Below the pieces are notes generated by a model. The model saw only the letters and a list, made by a program, of their open reading frames with translations, had not been told where the DNA came from and searched no databases. Of a stretch of DNA of 39,668 nucleotides, positions 7,280 to 18,749 are shown in pieces. Position numbers and translations under genes: made by a program. Origin of the DNA: Dehalococcoidia bacterium (GTDB lineage Bacteria; Chloroflexota; Dehalococcoidia; GIF9; AB-539-J10). Position 1 is the first letter of the stretch, and each line of letters starts with the position of its first letter. Location: the NCBI GenBank assembly GCA_030665785.1, contig DAOUZA010000005.1:1-39668 (forward strand), written 5' to 3'.

Positions 7280-7990
7280 CTATCGTCGTCCCAGCCCTAT
7301 GGCGAGCAACACGAAATACATCAGTTGAGCTAGTGCCATGAAGAAGGCAGCTACATAGGTTAGAGCTGCTGCAGAAAGGACAGCCCGGGCACCACTGTAT
7401 TCCTCAACGGAGACTAAACCGCTGCCACGCAACATATGAAGAGCCCTATTGCTGGCATTAAACTCCACAGGAAGGGTAATCAAGGAAAAAAGAACCGCCA
7501 GGGCAAATAGGAAAATACCAGCCCAAACAACGGTTAGACCAAATTCACCGGCGAGAAGATAAAGAAACAGACCGATTATGACGCATATCCAACCCAACTG
7601 GCTGCCGATATTGGCTGCGGGAACCAGAGCAGTGCGAAATCTCAAAAAGGCGTAACCACTCTTATCCTGAACAGCATGCCCGATTTCATGAGCCACGATT
7701 CCCAATGCTGCCACTGAAGGTGTGGAATAGACCTCGGGAGAGAGTCGCAACACCTTGTTTCTGGGGTCATAGTGGTCGCCTAACTTGGTTTTTATCCGCT
7801 CCAGCCTGACATCATCCAGCTCATTATCCCTTAAAAGTGTCCCAGCTACTTCCGCTCCAGTAACCCCGTGCATATTGCGCACCCGGGAATATTTCTTGAA
7901 TGCCGAATTTACCTTCACCTGAGCGTAAATCACGAATATAAACGGGGGTATCATAAATAAAAACCACATTGGGTCAAACAAGAAAAACAT
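7280..7990 (-). CDS. Zinc-dependent membrane peptidase, YugP-like
   Basis: VAHEIGHAVQDKSGYAFL zincin motif plus transmembrane segments. Confidence 0.9.
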   Translation of the reverse strand: MFFLFDPMWFLFMIPPFIFVIYAQVKVNSAFKKYSRVRNMHGVTGAEVAGTLLRDNELDDVRLERIKTKLGDHYDPRNKVLRLSPEVYSTPSVAALGIVAHEIGHAVQDKSGYAFLRFRTALVPAANIGSQLGWICVIIGLFLYLLAGEFGLTVVWAGIFLFALAVLFSLITLPVEFNASNRALHMLRGSGLVSVEEYSGARAVLSAAALTYVAAFFMALAQLMYFVLLAIGLGRR

Positions 7991-8053
7991 CTCTCAATCC
8001 TCGTGAAAAATATTATTACTTAAATAGAAATCAAGTCAAATAAGCTAGCGCCA

Positions 8054-8992
8054 TCAACCCAGGACTGAGCCAATGAAGTCCCTCTGCCCTCTCAAAAACT
8101 CAGTAATTGACATCTCCCTTTTCCCCTCCAGCTGCACCTCATCAAGCTCAAGGATGCCATCGCCGGTGACCACACCCACTCCGGGTGACGAAGGCAAAGC
8201 CACCACCTCCCCTACCTTTCCTTGAGTTACATCCTCCAAAGGGATAGCACTGTAGATTTTAATCCTTTTGCCGCACCACCAGCTATAGCAAACTGGCCAT
8301 GGGTTATAAGCCCTTACCATTCGCCAGATTTTCACAGCGGGAAGATGCCAGTTTATCTCACCATCCCTGCTGGTTATCAGCCTGGTGTAAGTAGCTCTGC
8401 TTTCATCCTGAGGTTGCGGCTTAATCTTGCCCTCAAGCCATCCAGGCAAAATATCCAGCAAAAGAGCCGCTCCCAGTTGAGCCAGTTTGTCCGTGAGCGA
8501 GCCCGTGGTGTCCTCAGGTAAGATAGGCATCTCCCTCTGAGCTAAAATGGGGCCGCTATCCAGTCCTGCATCCAGTAACATGATGGTGACGGCGGTAATT
8601 TCATCCCCATCAAGAATAGCACCAGCCACAGGTGATGGCCCACGATGACGGGGCAATAATGAAGGATGAACATTAAGACAACCAAACCGGGGCAGGGATA
8701 ACACCGCAGGAGGAAGAATGAGACCAAAAGCAGCAACCACGATTAAATCGGGGCAGAATCGAGTTAGTTCCTCCACAGCCTGGGGTGACTTGAAAGTCTC
8801 TGGTTGCATAACAGGGATATGGCGCTCCAGAGCTAGAGCTTTTACCGGCGAAGGAATAAGTTCCCGCTTTCTTCCAGTAGGCTTATCAGGTTGGGCGCAT
8901 ACTGCCACCACCTGGTAAGAACCATTAAGCAAAGATTCCAATACTGGCACGGCAAACTGCGGGGTGCCCATAAAAATAACCTGCATAGCCAA
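8054..8992 (-). CDS. fmt: Methionyl-tRNA formyltransferase
   Basis: MGTPQFAVPVLESL, NVHPSLLPRHRGPSPVAGAILDGD, T-IMLLDAGLDSGPIL. Confidence 0.95.
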   Translation of the reverse strand: MAMQVIFMGTPQFAVPVLESLLNGSYQVVAVCAQPDKPTGRKRELIPSPVKALALERHIPVMQPETFKSPQAVEELTRFCPDLIVVAAFGLILPPAVLSLPRFGCLNVHPSLLPRHRGPSPVAGAILDGDEITAVTIMLLDAGLDSGPILAQREMPILPEDTTGSLTDKLAQLGAALLLDILPGWLEGKIKPQPQDESRATYTRLITSRDGEINWHLPAVKIWRMVRAYNPWPVCYSWWCGKRIKIYSAIPLEDVTQGKVGEVVALPSSPGVGVVTGDGILELDEVQLEGKREMSITEFLRGQRDFIGSVLG

Positions 8993-9032
8993 CTCAAGAG
9001 TATTTTCAAATTTTTTTTTCGTTATGTCAAAA

Positions 9033-9050
9033 CCCCCCTAGAGGGGGGGG
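9033..9050. other. GC hairpin CCCCCCTAGAGGGGGGGG in the fmt/dnaA divergent spacer
   Basis: 7-bp arms CCCCCCT/AGGGGGG, 2-nt loop. Confidence 0.7.
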
Positions 9051-9095
9051 AAATCATTTGATAACTTGATTTCCACATTCTCCGCTTAATTCCTG

Positions 9096-9104
9096 TGTGG
9101 TTAA
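9096..9104 (-). promoter_or_regulatory. DnaA-box-like 9-mer (TTAACCACA, 1 mismatch)
   Basis: TGTGGTTAA just upstream of dnaA. Confidence 0.45.
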
Positions 9105-9119
9105 TGATAATTTGTTTCT

Positions 9120-10442
9120 ATGAGTGAACCTTTTTCGGCAAAAGAGACCTGGGCAAGAGCTTTAGGAGAGCTTCAATTCCAGGTTAACAGAATAAACTAT
9201 GATACCTGGCTTAGGGATAGTCAGGGCATGAATTATGAAAACGACGTCTTCGTCATTAGCGTCCCCAATACTTTCATCGCGGAGTGTCTTACAAAACGCT
9301 TTTATTCATTGATAAAGAAGACCCTTGCCGTTATCTTAGGGAAAAACTTAGAGGTCCAATTCGTGGTACAGCAGCCAACGCTGCCTAGAGAGAAGCCATT
9401 GCAGAGCGATGGAGGAGTAACCACCAAGGCAAAAACCTACCAATTTAACCCGAAATACACTTTTACGAGATTTGTGGTGGGTGAGTGTAACCGCCTTGCT
9501 TATGCTGCAGCAACAGAGGTAAGTGAGAAACCATCGCTGGTCTATAATCCACTCATCATTCACGGAGACACCGGTCATGGCAAGACTCACTTATTACATG
9601 CTATCGGGCATGCTGCGATAGAAAGGGGATTGAACGTGGTTTACTCCTCCGCTGACCAATTCACCAATGAATTTGTGCTCGCAGTCAAGCAAAATGATGT
9701 AGCCCGTTTCCGAAGCAAATTCACTCCGGTAAATATATTACTTTTCGATGATTTTCAACTGCTAAATAATAAAAAGCAGACTCAACAATTTTTCTTTCAC
9801 ACCTTCGATGAGCTTTACCATAATAATTGCCAGATCGTGATCGCTGCTGACCGTGCTCCTAAAGAGATGTCCTTAATTAGCAGCAGGCTAAGGTCACACC
9901 TGGAATGTGGTCTTGTTACTCAAATTCACCCCCTCGATTTTGAAACACGCTTAGCTATACTTCAAGCTAAATCAAGAGAAAAGAAACTCCCAATCATCGA
10001 AGAGACATTGCGATTTATCGCACAGAAGACACAGGATAACGTTTACCAGCTTGAAGGCGCTCTAACATACCTCGATGCCTATACCAAGTTAACCGGGCTT
10101 AGCGTAACTCCACAAATAGTCATAAAATTATTAACAACTAATAAAAGCATCGATGATTGTAAATTAATAATACACACAGTAGCCGATTATTTTGATTGTC
10201 CACTGGAACAATTGCTAGGCAGAAAGAGGGATAGGGAGACTGCTTTAGCACGCCAAATTGCAGCATATCTTTTGAGAGAGGAAGGAAATTATTCCTTCGT
10301 TGAGATTAGCAAGGTATTGGGTAATAGGAATCATGCCACAATACTCTATGGTTATAAAAAAATAACTGGCGAATTGAGTGTTAATTCCAAGCTGAAAAGG
10401 CAAATCAATGAAATTAAACAAAAAATTGATAATTCTTACTAA
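9120..10442 (+). CDS. dnaA: Chromosomal replication initiator DnaA (divergent)
   Basis: Walker A GDTGHGKTHLLHAIGHA, Walker B ILLFDDFQLL, LDFETRLAILQAK, QLEGAL, C-term RETALARQIAAYLLRE...GNRNHATILYGYKKI. Confidence 0.92.
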   Translation: MSEPFSAKETWARALGELQFQVNRINYDTWLRDSQGMNYENDVFVISVPNTFIAECLTKRFYSLIKKTLAVILGKNLEVQFVVQQPTLPREKPLQSDGGVTTKAKTYQFNPKYTFTRFVVGECNRLAYAAATEVSEKPSLVYNPLIIHGDTGHGKTHLLHAIGHAAIERGLNVVYSSADQFTNEFVLAVKQNDVARFRSKFTPVNILLFDDFQLLNNKKQTQQFFFHTFDELYHNNCQIVIAADRAPKEMSLISSRLRSHLECGLVTQIHPLDFETRLAILQAKSREKKLPIIEETLRFIAQKTQDNVYQLEGALTYLDAYTKLTGLSVTPQIVIKLLTTNKSIDDCKLIIHTVADYFDCPLEQLLGRKRDRETALARQIAAYLLREEGNYSFVEISKVLGNRNHATILYGYKKITGELSVNSKLKRQINEIKQKIDNSY

Positions 10443-10612
10443 TAATCTGTGGATAAAATATTAAAAACTTGAGAGTCATTTATGAACTTTCCTTCGTTAA
10501 ACTTCCCCTCATTTTGCAGGATACGGTATCCTTATTATTATTATCACTAAAAATAAAAGTAGATAGTTATAATAATAATTATGATATGTGTTAATAAACT
10601 ACTGGTGAATCT
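10443..10612. other. Candidate replication-origin region (AT-rich dnaA-nadD spacer)
   Basis: Perfect DnaA box TGTGGATAA at 10448-10456; palindrome AGGATACGGTATCCT 10518-10532; TTATTATTATTATC and TATAATAATAATTATG tracts. Confidence 0.4.
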
Positions 10613-11215
10613 ATGAAGGTAGGGGTTTTAGGGGGCACATTTGACCCTGTTCATATAGGGCATCTTATTATTGCTGAAGGGGTGAGAGTAGAGTTAGGGT
10701 TGGATGAAGTTCTTTTTGTGCCTGCGGGTCAGCCTTGGCTTAAGGTAGACCATGATATTACACTGGTGGTTCACCGTATAGAGATGGTGCGTCTAGCTAT
10801 TCTCCGTAACCCCCACTTCAAACTGAGCGAAGTGGAGGTGGAGCGCTCCAGACCATCGTATACTATAGATACCATACTGGAACTCAGGAATCGGTTAGGT
10901 GCTCAGGTGGATTTGTTTTTTATTCTTGGGTGTGATGCCCTGGCTCAGTTTCCCCAGTGGAAGGAACCGAAGAAGCTAATCGAACTATGCAAGTTAGCCA
11001 TTGTGCCCAGAGTAGATTTAGGTTCACCAAATTTAAAGGATTTAGAGCGCTCTATTCCGGGTGTGAGCGACAGGGTCAGCTATGTTGCTACCCCGATAAT
11101 TGATATTAGTTCTTCGCAAATTAGAGAACGTCTCGCTCGAGGGTTATCGATTCGCTATCTTGTGCCTGATAAAGTAGAGAAATATATCGCAAAGTATCGG
11201 TTATATCGCGGGTAG
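10613..11215 (+). CDS. nadD: Nicotinate-nucleotide adenylyltransferase
   Basis: GVLGGTFDPVHIGHLIIAE; SSSQIRERLARG. Confidence 0.95.
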   Translation: MKVGVLGGTFDPVHIGHLIIAEGVRVELGLDEVLFVPAGQPWLKVDHDITLVVHRIEMVRLAILRNPHFKLSEVEVERSRPSYTIDTILELRNRLGAQVDLFFILGCDALAQFPQWKEPKKLIELCKLAIVPRVDLGSPNLKDLERSIPGVSDRVSYVATPIIDISSSQIRERLARGLSIRYLVPDKVEKYIAKYRLYRG

Positions 11216-11226
11216 CGCGGTTCTAT

Positions 11227-13170
<1,944 letters not shown>

Positions 13171-13276
13171 CTAGGGGGAACATTGGAATTCTAAGTGACC
13201 AATTTGTCGGAATACCATATCTGTATGTTTATTATAGCACATCTATGGATAGAAAACTACATTTTGTGCTTTGTTC

Positions 13277-14527
13277 TTATCTCTTTTTAATTAACCTTGC
13301 TATTTCACTTAAGGAGATGTTTTTTTGTTCTCCGCTCGCCATATCTCGCAATACCGCTGTTTTATTTTCCATCTCCCTTTCTCCAATGATAACAGTATAT
13401 TTGACGCCTAGCGAATTAGCCTGTCGCAGTTGACCTTTTAAACTCTTGTCTCCAGTAGCCTGGATGGTAGCGATGCCTTCGTGGCGTAATCTGGAAACAA
13501 GTTTTATTGCCTCTAATTTGGCTTCTGCTCCAAGATAGGCAACATAAACAACAGGTTCAGGGAGGGGAGGGATAGCTATATTCTGGTCTTTTAAGGTAAT
13601 AATAATCCTTTCTATGCCAGCGGCAAAGCCAACTGCCGGGGTGGGCTTGCCCCCCAATTCCTCAATGAGATTATCGTAGCGACCACCTCCGACAAGGGCG
13701 ATTTGTACTCCTTCCCCTTCAGGCTTAGCTTCAAAGACTGTTCTGGTATAGTAATCCAGTCCACGGACTAGCCGGTGATTTAGTTGGCAAACTATCCCCA
13801 TTTCAGCTAAATATTTTTGGACGCTTTGAAAGTGAGTCTGGCATTCAGAGCAAAGGTAGTCCGTGATTTTTGGTGCTCCTGCTATTATTTCCTGGCAGGA
13901 GGCTTCCTTGCAGTCGAGGAGTCGCAGGGGATTTCTGGCTAATCTGACCTTACAGTCGGGGCATAATTGGTTCTTGTAATCCACATAGTATTTCTTTAAT
14001 GCCTCTACATAGGCAGGCTGACATTGTCGGCAGCCAATGCTATTTATTTCAATGGAAAGCCCTGAAAGCCCCAGGGAAGATAAGAAACGATGCATCAGCT
14101 CTATCACCTCGGCATCAAGGGCAGGGTCAGCATCACCTATTGTTTCAACGCCAAATTGATGGTGTTGGCGATAGCGTCCTGCCTGAGGGCGCTCGTATCT
14201 GAAGGCGGGGGTAACATAATATAGTTTTACCGGCTGAGGTAAATTAAACAGTCCATGTTCAAGGTAAGCGCGGCAAATTGGCGCAGTTCCCTCCGCCGTT
14301 AAAGCCAGCTCCTGCCCACTTCTGTCCTTAAATACATACATTTCCTTAATGATGTCCGTGCCATCAGGTGCGGCGTGGGCAAAGAGTTGGTAATCTTCAA
14401 AAACAGGCGTGCTGATAGGCTGGTAACCGTAAAGTTGACAGAGGTGGCCCGCTTTTTCCTGGATATAGCGCCAGTAAGCCCTTTCCTGGGGTAAGATATC
14501 TCTTGTGCCACGAGGTGCTTTGAACAA
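13277..14527 (-). CDS. hisS: Histidine--tRNA ligase
   Basis: FKAPRGTRDILPQ, GTAPICRAYLEHGL, RYERPQAGRYRQHHQFGVE, GLDYYTRTVFE; start reset to TTG 5 nt after AGGAG because the longer ORF start lies in a repeat. Confidence 0.92.
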   Translation of the reverse strand: MFKAPRGTRDILPQERAYWRYIQEKAGHLCQLYGYQPISTPVFEDYQLFAHAAPDGTDIIKEMYVFKDRSGQELALTAEGTAPICRAYLEHGLFNLPQPVKLYYVTPAFRYERPQAGRYRQHHQFGVETIGDADPALDAEVIELMHRFLSSLGLSGLSIEINSIGCRQCQPAYVEALKKYYVDYKNQLCPDCKVRLARNPLRLLDCKEASCQEIIAGAPKITDYLCSECQTHFQSVQKYLAEMGIVCQLNHRLVRGLDYYTRTVFEAKPEGEGVQIALVGGGRYDNLIEELGGKPTPAVGFAAGIERIIITLKDQNIAIPPLPEPVVYVAYLGAEAKLEAIKLVSRLRHEGIATIQATGDKSLKGQLRQANSLGVKYTVIIGEREMENKTAVLRDMASGEQKNISLSEIARLIKKR

Positions 14528-14596
14528 AGAAACTCCTTGACTTGTAGAATACAAGAGAGCGGGAAGGATGTAAAGGGACTGTTTAGCAACCCTACT

Positions 14597-14628
14597 TGTC
14601 ATTCTGAGCCCTACGGGCGAAGAATCTC
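14597..14628. repeat. Dispersed TGTCATTCTGAG...CGAAGAATCTC repeat
   Basis: Family match to copies at 19114-19230 and 21464-21530. Confidence 0.75.
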
Positions 14629-14723
14629 TTTTAGACTCTTCTCCTTCAGTTCCTTCCTCACCTCAGGACTCAGGGGCAGAGTGACATTTATTGCCAATTA
14701 GTAAACACTCTCTGTAAAGGAAT

Positions 14724-14753
14724 TTGCCTTGTTTTTGGTATTTAAGGTATGAT
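14724..14753 (+). promoter_or_regulatory. Candidate relA promoter
   Basis: TTGCCT (14724-14729), 18-nt spacer, TATGAT (14748-14753); would place the TSS at or near the ATG at 14761. Confidence 0.4.
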
Positions 14754-16908
14754 GAATTTAATGGAAGAGACGCAGCTTTTAGCCAAAGCGAGAGCATATC
14801 TACCAGAAGAGCAGGTAGCACTGGTTGAGAAAGCCTACAATTTTGCTCGTGAGGCACACCGAGGGCAATTACGGAAATCAGGAGAGCCTTACCTGGAACA
14901 TCCTCTCGGTGTGGCAATGATTTTAGCTGAGCTTCAATTTGATGCCACTACTCTAACGGCCGCCTTGCTGCACGATGTTCCCGAGGATTGTGGAGTCTCA
15001 ATGGATGAAATCAAGATTAACTTTGGTGATGAAGTAGCTAAATTGGTATGGGGCACCACGAAATTGAGCAAGTTGTCAAAGCCAGTTTATGGAGGCACAG
15101 CTAAGAGAGAGCTTCAAGTGGAAAATCTGCGCAAGATGCTTGTAGCCACTGCGGAGGATTTAAGGGTTATATATATAAAATTAGCTGACCGGTTACATAA
15201 CATGCGCACTCTTGGAGTTTTGCCGCGGGGGAAACGCCTCGCTATTGCTCAAGAGACTTTGGAGATATACGCTCCTCTAGCGCATCGACTGGGTATACAG
15301 AGCGTAAAATGGCAGTTAGAGGATTTGGCTTTTCGTTATTTGGAGCCACGGCAATATCATCGAATTGCTCGTTTGGTAGCTTCGAAACGAGAGGCAAGAG
15401 AAGGCTTTGTAAACGAGGCTATCCAAGCGTTAAGCGAGGAATTGAACAAAGCTGGTGTAGAGGCAGCAGCTTTTGGCAGGCCAAAGCATGTTTATAGTAT
15501 CTATCGGAAAATGGGGAAATATGCTTCGCAGGGCAAGGATTTTGGCGATATCTATGACCTTTTGGGCTTACGTATACTGGTTAATTCAGTTTCAGACTGC
15601 TATAAGGCTCTAGGAATAGTTCACAATTTTTGGCACCCGCTACCTGAAGAATTTAATGATTTTATTGCTAATCCTAAGGGGAATGGGTATCAGTCTCTAC
15701 ATACCACGGTAATATATCGCGGGAGTCCACTAGAGGTACAAATTCGAACTTATGAAATGGACCGAATTGCTGAGCATGGATTAGCTGCCCATTGGCATTA
15801 TAAGGAGGTGGAAAAAGAAGGGGAGTCTTTTAGGGGGGTAGCCTGGCTGCCTCAGCTGGTTGAGTGGCGAGATGAGTTTGACAGCAAGGAATTTTTGGAA
15901 TCCGTTAAAACCGATATTCTCGCCGAGCAAGTATTTGTTTTTACTCCCAAAGGCGAGATAAAGGAATTATCCAAAGGGGCAACGCCTTTGGATTTCGCAT
16001 TTCGCATCCATACCGACCTGGGTTATCGCTGTGTGGGGGCAAAAGTAAATGGGCGATTAGTGCCATTGAACTATAACCTCAATAATGGTGACGTGGTGGG
16101 AATTATTGCTGCTAAGGGGGAAAAGGGTCCCAGTCTGGATTGGCTAAATCCTGAACTTGGCTATGTTAAAACCTCTCATGCACGGGCAAAAATCCACCAA
16201 TGGTTTAAGAAGCAAGATAGGGCTCAAAGCATTGAAGTGGGAAAGCAATTTCTGGAGCGGGAACTTAGAAAATCGGATGTTACCCTCCCGAGCGTTGACG
16301 AAGTGGCACCGCTATTTGGTTTTAAAAATGGGGATGACTTTTTTGCTGCTATCGGGTGTGGTAGCCTTAATCCCTCTCAAGTAATAGCAAGGTTAACTGT
16401 AAGTGAAGAGCAGCCTGAAGAGCTGGTCGAAGTTCATCCTGCGAAAAAGATTAGTCCGGCGAGCATTAAAGTGCTAGGTATAGGCAACCTGGTCACGCAG
16501 CTGGCAAATTGTTGCCATCCCTTGCCAGGGGATAAAATTCTCGGTTATATTACTCAAGGTCGTGGTATCACCGTGCATCGTCGGGATTGCCCTAATATCA
16601 TTAATGAAGTGGAGAAGGAGCGACTGATTGAGGTGGATTGGGGTGAGGTGGAGCAAGTTTACCCGGTGGCTATTCAAGTTGATGCCTGGGATAGGGTAGG
16701 CTTGGTTCGGGATATTAGTGCTATCATTGCCGGCGAGGGAGTGAATATCACCGATGTTAATATGGCGGATCATGATGATACTACCTCATTAAAGTTTAGT
16801 TTGGAAGTAAGAGGTACTTCTCAATTAGCTAACTTGATATCTAAAATTTACTCCCTTTGGGGCGTAGTAAATGTGAGAAGAAAAGGAGAAGTGAATGTCC
16901 AGAGGTAA
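14749..16908 (+). CDS. relA: Bifunctional (p)ppGpp synthetase/hydrolase RelA/SpoT
   Basis: HD domain (LLHDVPED), synthetase (GNGYQSLHTTV, AEHGLAAHWHYK), TGS (VFTPKGEIKELSKGATPLDFAFRIHTDLG), C-term ACT; ATG at 14761 may be the real start. Confidence 0.95.
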   Translation: MMNLMEETQLLAKARAYLPEEQVALVEKAYNFAREAHRGQLRKSGEPYLEHPLGVAMILAELQFDATTLTAALLHDVPEDCGVSMDEIKINFGDEVAKLVWGTTKLSKLSKPVYGGTAKRELQVENLRKMLVATAEDLRVIYIKLADRLHNMRTLGVLPRGKRLAIAQETLEIYAPLAHRLGIQSVKWQLEDLAFRYLEPRQYHRIARLVASKREAREGFVNEAIQALSEELNKAGVEAAAFGRPKHVYSIYRKMGKYASQGKDFGDIYDLLGLRILVNSVSDCYKALGIVHNFWHPLPEEFNDFIANPKGNGYQSLHTTVIYRGSPLEVQIRTYEMDRIAEHGLAAHWHYKEVEKEGESFRGVAWLPQLVEWRDEFDSKEFLESVKTDILAEQVFVFTPKGEIKELSKGATPLDFAFRIHTDLGYRCVGAKVNGRLVPLNYNLNNGDVVGIIAAKGEKGPSLDWLNPELGYVKTSHARAKIHQWFKKQDRAQSIEVGKQFLERELRKSDVTLPSVDEVAPLFGFKNGDDFFAAIGCGSLNPSQVIARLTVSEEQPEELVEVHPAKKISPASIKVLGIGNLVTQLANCCHPLPGDKILGYITQGRGITVHRRDCPNIINEVEKERLIEVDWGEVEQVYPVAIQVDAWDRVGLVRDISAIIAGEGVNITDVNMADHDDTTSLKFSLEVRGTSQLANLISKIYSLWGVVNVRRKGEVNVQR

Positions 16909-17176
16909 AGTTGCTACTAGAATAGCTCGAGTTGCGGAGAAAAGGAGATTACGGAATAGCGCGGTGAAAAGTAGGATGAAGACTGCTATTGGTAAAACGG
17001 AGAAGGTTATTGCATCTGGGGATATGGAACTAGCACAAAAAGAGATGATAAAGGTGGTAAGCAGTATAGATAGGGCGGTAAGTAAAGGGGTTATTCATCG
17101 CAATAGGGGTGCCAGACTCAAATCTCAGCTAACAAGGGAATCAAATCAGGCAATATTGAAGGAGAAAGGGGGTTAG
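16895..17176 (+). CDS. rpsT: 30S ribosomal protein S20
   Basis: Basic 93-aa protein, S20 pattern RRLRNSAVKSRMKTAI...IHRNRGARLKSQL. Confidence 0.92.
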   Translation: MSRGKVATRIARVAEKRRLRNSAVKSRMKTAIGKTEKVIASGDMELAQKEMIKVVSSIDRAVSKGVIHRNRGARLKSQLTRESNQAILKEKGG

Positions 17177-17180
17177 CTTT

Positions 17181-17810
17181 TTGGCTGCTAAAGCTCTTTC
17201 CAGAAGGCAAAAACAGATTATAAACTTTATTCGCCAGTATTTGCGTGATAATGGTTATCCTCCTAGCGTCAGGGATATCGCCAAGGGATGTAATATAAGT
17301 TCTACCTCGGTGGTAGTTTATAATCTGAATAAATTGGAGAAAGCAAGTTATATTCGGCGTCAAAGCGATATATCGCGAGGGATTGAGCTTTTAGATAGGA
17401 GGCTTGTTTATATACCTATAACAGGAGTGATAGCTGCTGGTGAGCCTATTCGTGTGCCTGATTCCGCTACAAGTACTGTTACCTCCGATGAAGGACTGGA
17501 GGTAAGCAAGGGCTTAATTCAAAGGGAAGGCAATGTTTATGCTCTTAAGGTGAAGGGTGAATCCATGGTGGATGCCTTGATAGGGGATGGGGATATCGTG
17601 TTATTGAATTGCATAGATAATGTTGAGGAAGGTGATATGGTGGCAGTCTGGCTCAAAAAGGAGCAGGAAATTACCCTTAAAAAATTATTTAGAGAGGGAG
17701 AGCGTGTTCGCCTTGAGTCGGCAAATAGCCAGATTAACCCTATTTACACTTCCGCTGATAATATTGATATCCAGGGGAAGGTAGTTGCTGTCATCAGACG
17801 GATGTCATAA
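17181..17810 (+). CDS. lexA: LexA repressor (TTG start)
   Basis: N-term wHTH (PPSVRDIAKGCNISSTSVVVYNLNKLE), cleavage AAGEP, VKGESMVDALIGDGD Ser, Lys in WLKKEQEITLKKL. Confidence 0.95.
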   Translation: MAAKALSRRQKQIINFIRQYLRDNGYPPSVRDIAKGCNISSTSVVVYNLNKLEKASYIRRQSDISRGIELLDRRLVYIPITGVIAAGEPIRVPDSATSTVTSDEGLEVSKGLIQREGNVYALKVKGESMVDALIGDGDIVLLNCIDNVEEGDMVAVWLKKEQEITLKKLFREGERVRLESANSQINPIYTSADNIDIQGKVVAVIRRMS

Positions 17811-17813
17811 AAA

Positions 17814-18749
17814 TCACGTCTTCACAGGTTTATGTTTGCCCACCAGCGTATACCACTCAGCGTATTTAGGATTCCTTCCCAGTATTACTTGACTGAACAA
17901 ATTCTGTAATTCAGAGGTTATTTTACCGATTTCACCTGTGCCTATGATACGGTGGTCAATTTCAATGATTGGAGTGATATGAGCTGCAGTGCCACTGAAG
18001 AAGCATTCTTCGGCAAGATAGAGCTCGCTTCTATCAACAGTTCTCTCTATGTTATCTATGCCCAGTTCATTTTTGGCTAGCTTCATAACTGTATCTCTGG
18101 TAATTCCCATGAGGATATTGTCTGATGAGGGAGGGGTAACTAGCCTTCCGTCGATGACCAGGAAGATATTTTCGCCAGTGCCCTCGGAGACATGTCCATC
18201 GTGAGTCAATAATATCGCTTCATCATAGCCATTTTCCAGTGCCTCGGTCTTGGCTAGTGCGCTGTTAACATAGATACCGCAAATTTTTCCTCGGGCGGGT
18301 ATCATGGTGTCGTCGACCCGACGCCATGACGAAGTACAGCACCGAACGCCATTTTGAGTATCAAGATAAGCAGGAAGCGTGGTCACAATAATCAGAAAAT
18401 CATCTTCTAAATCATGAAGGCGAACCCCGATAGCTTCAGAACTCTTATATGCCATGGGGCGGATGTATATATCTTCATGGTAATTGCTTCTCTCCACACT
18501 CTCTACGGTTAATTGACATAATTCATCAAGGGAATAAGGCAAGCTGATTTTCAACAAGCGACAGCCATTGAGCATGCGTTTGTAGTGGTCTTCGATTCTG
18601 AAGATGCAAAATCTTTCGTATTCGCTATCCCAGTTTCCTCGAATGCCCTCAAAGCAGGCAGTGCCATAGTGGAAAGCATGAGTCAGGATTCCAATTTTGG
18701 CTTCCGCCAGGGGCATGAACTGTTTTTGAAAAAAAGCATAAGGTGGCAT
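17814..18749 (-). CDS. ilvE: Branched-chain amino acid aminotransferase
   Basis: HAFHYGTACFEGIRGN, NGYDEAILLTHDGHVSEGTGENIFLV, EECFFSGTAAHITPI. Confidence 0.93.
   Translation of the reverse strand: MPPYAFFQKQFMPLAEAKIGILTHAFHYGTACFEGIRGNWDSEYERFCIFRIEDHYKRMLNGCRLLKISLPYSLDELCQLTVESVERSNYHEDIYIRPMAYKSSEAIGVRLHDLEDDFLIIVTTLPAYLDTQNGVRCCTSSWRRVDDTMIPARGKICGIYVNSALAKTEALENGYDEAILLTHDGHVSEGTGENIFLVIDGRLVTPPSSDNILMGITRDTVMKLAKNELGIDNIERTVDRSELYLAEECFFSGTAAHITPIIEIDHRIIGTGEIGKITSELQNLFSQVILGRNPKYAEWYTLVGKHKPVKT

Noticed and set aside
14527-14760. T-box/riboswitch leader upstream of hisS
   Set aside because: Looked for the AGGGTGGnACCGCG antiterminator core; absent, and the spacer is explained by a dispersed repeat
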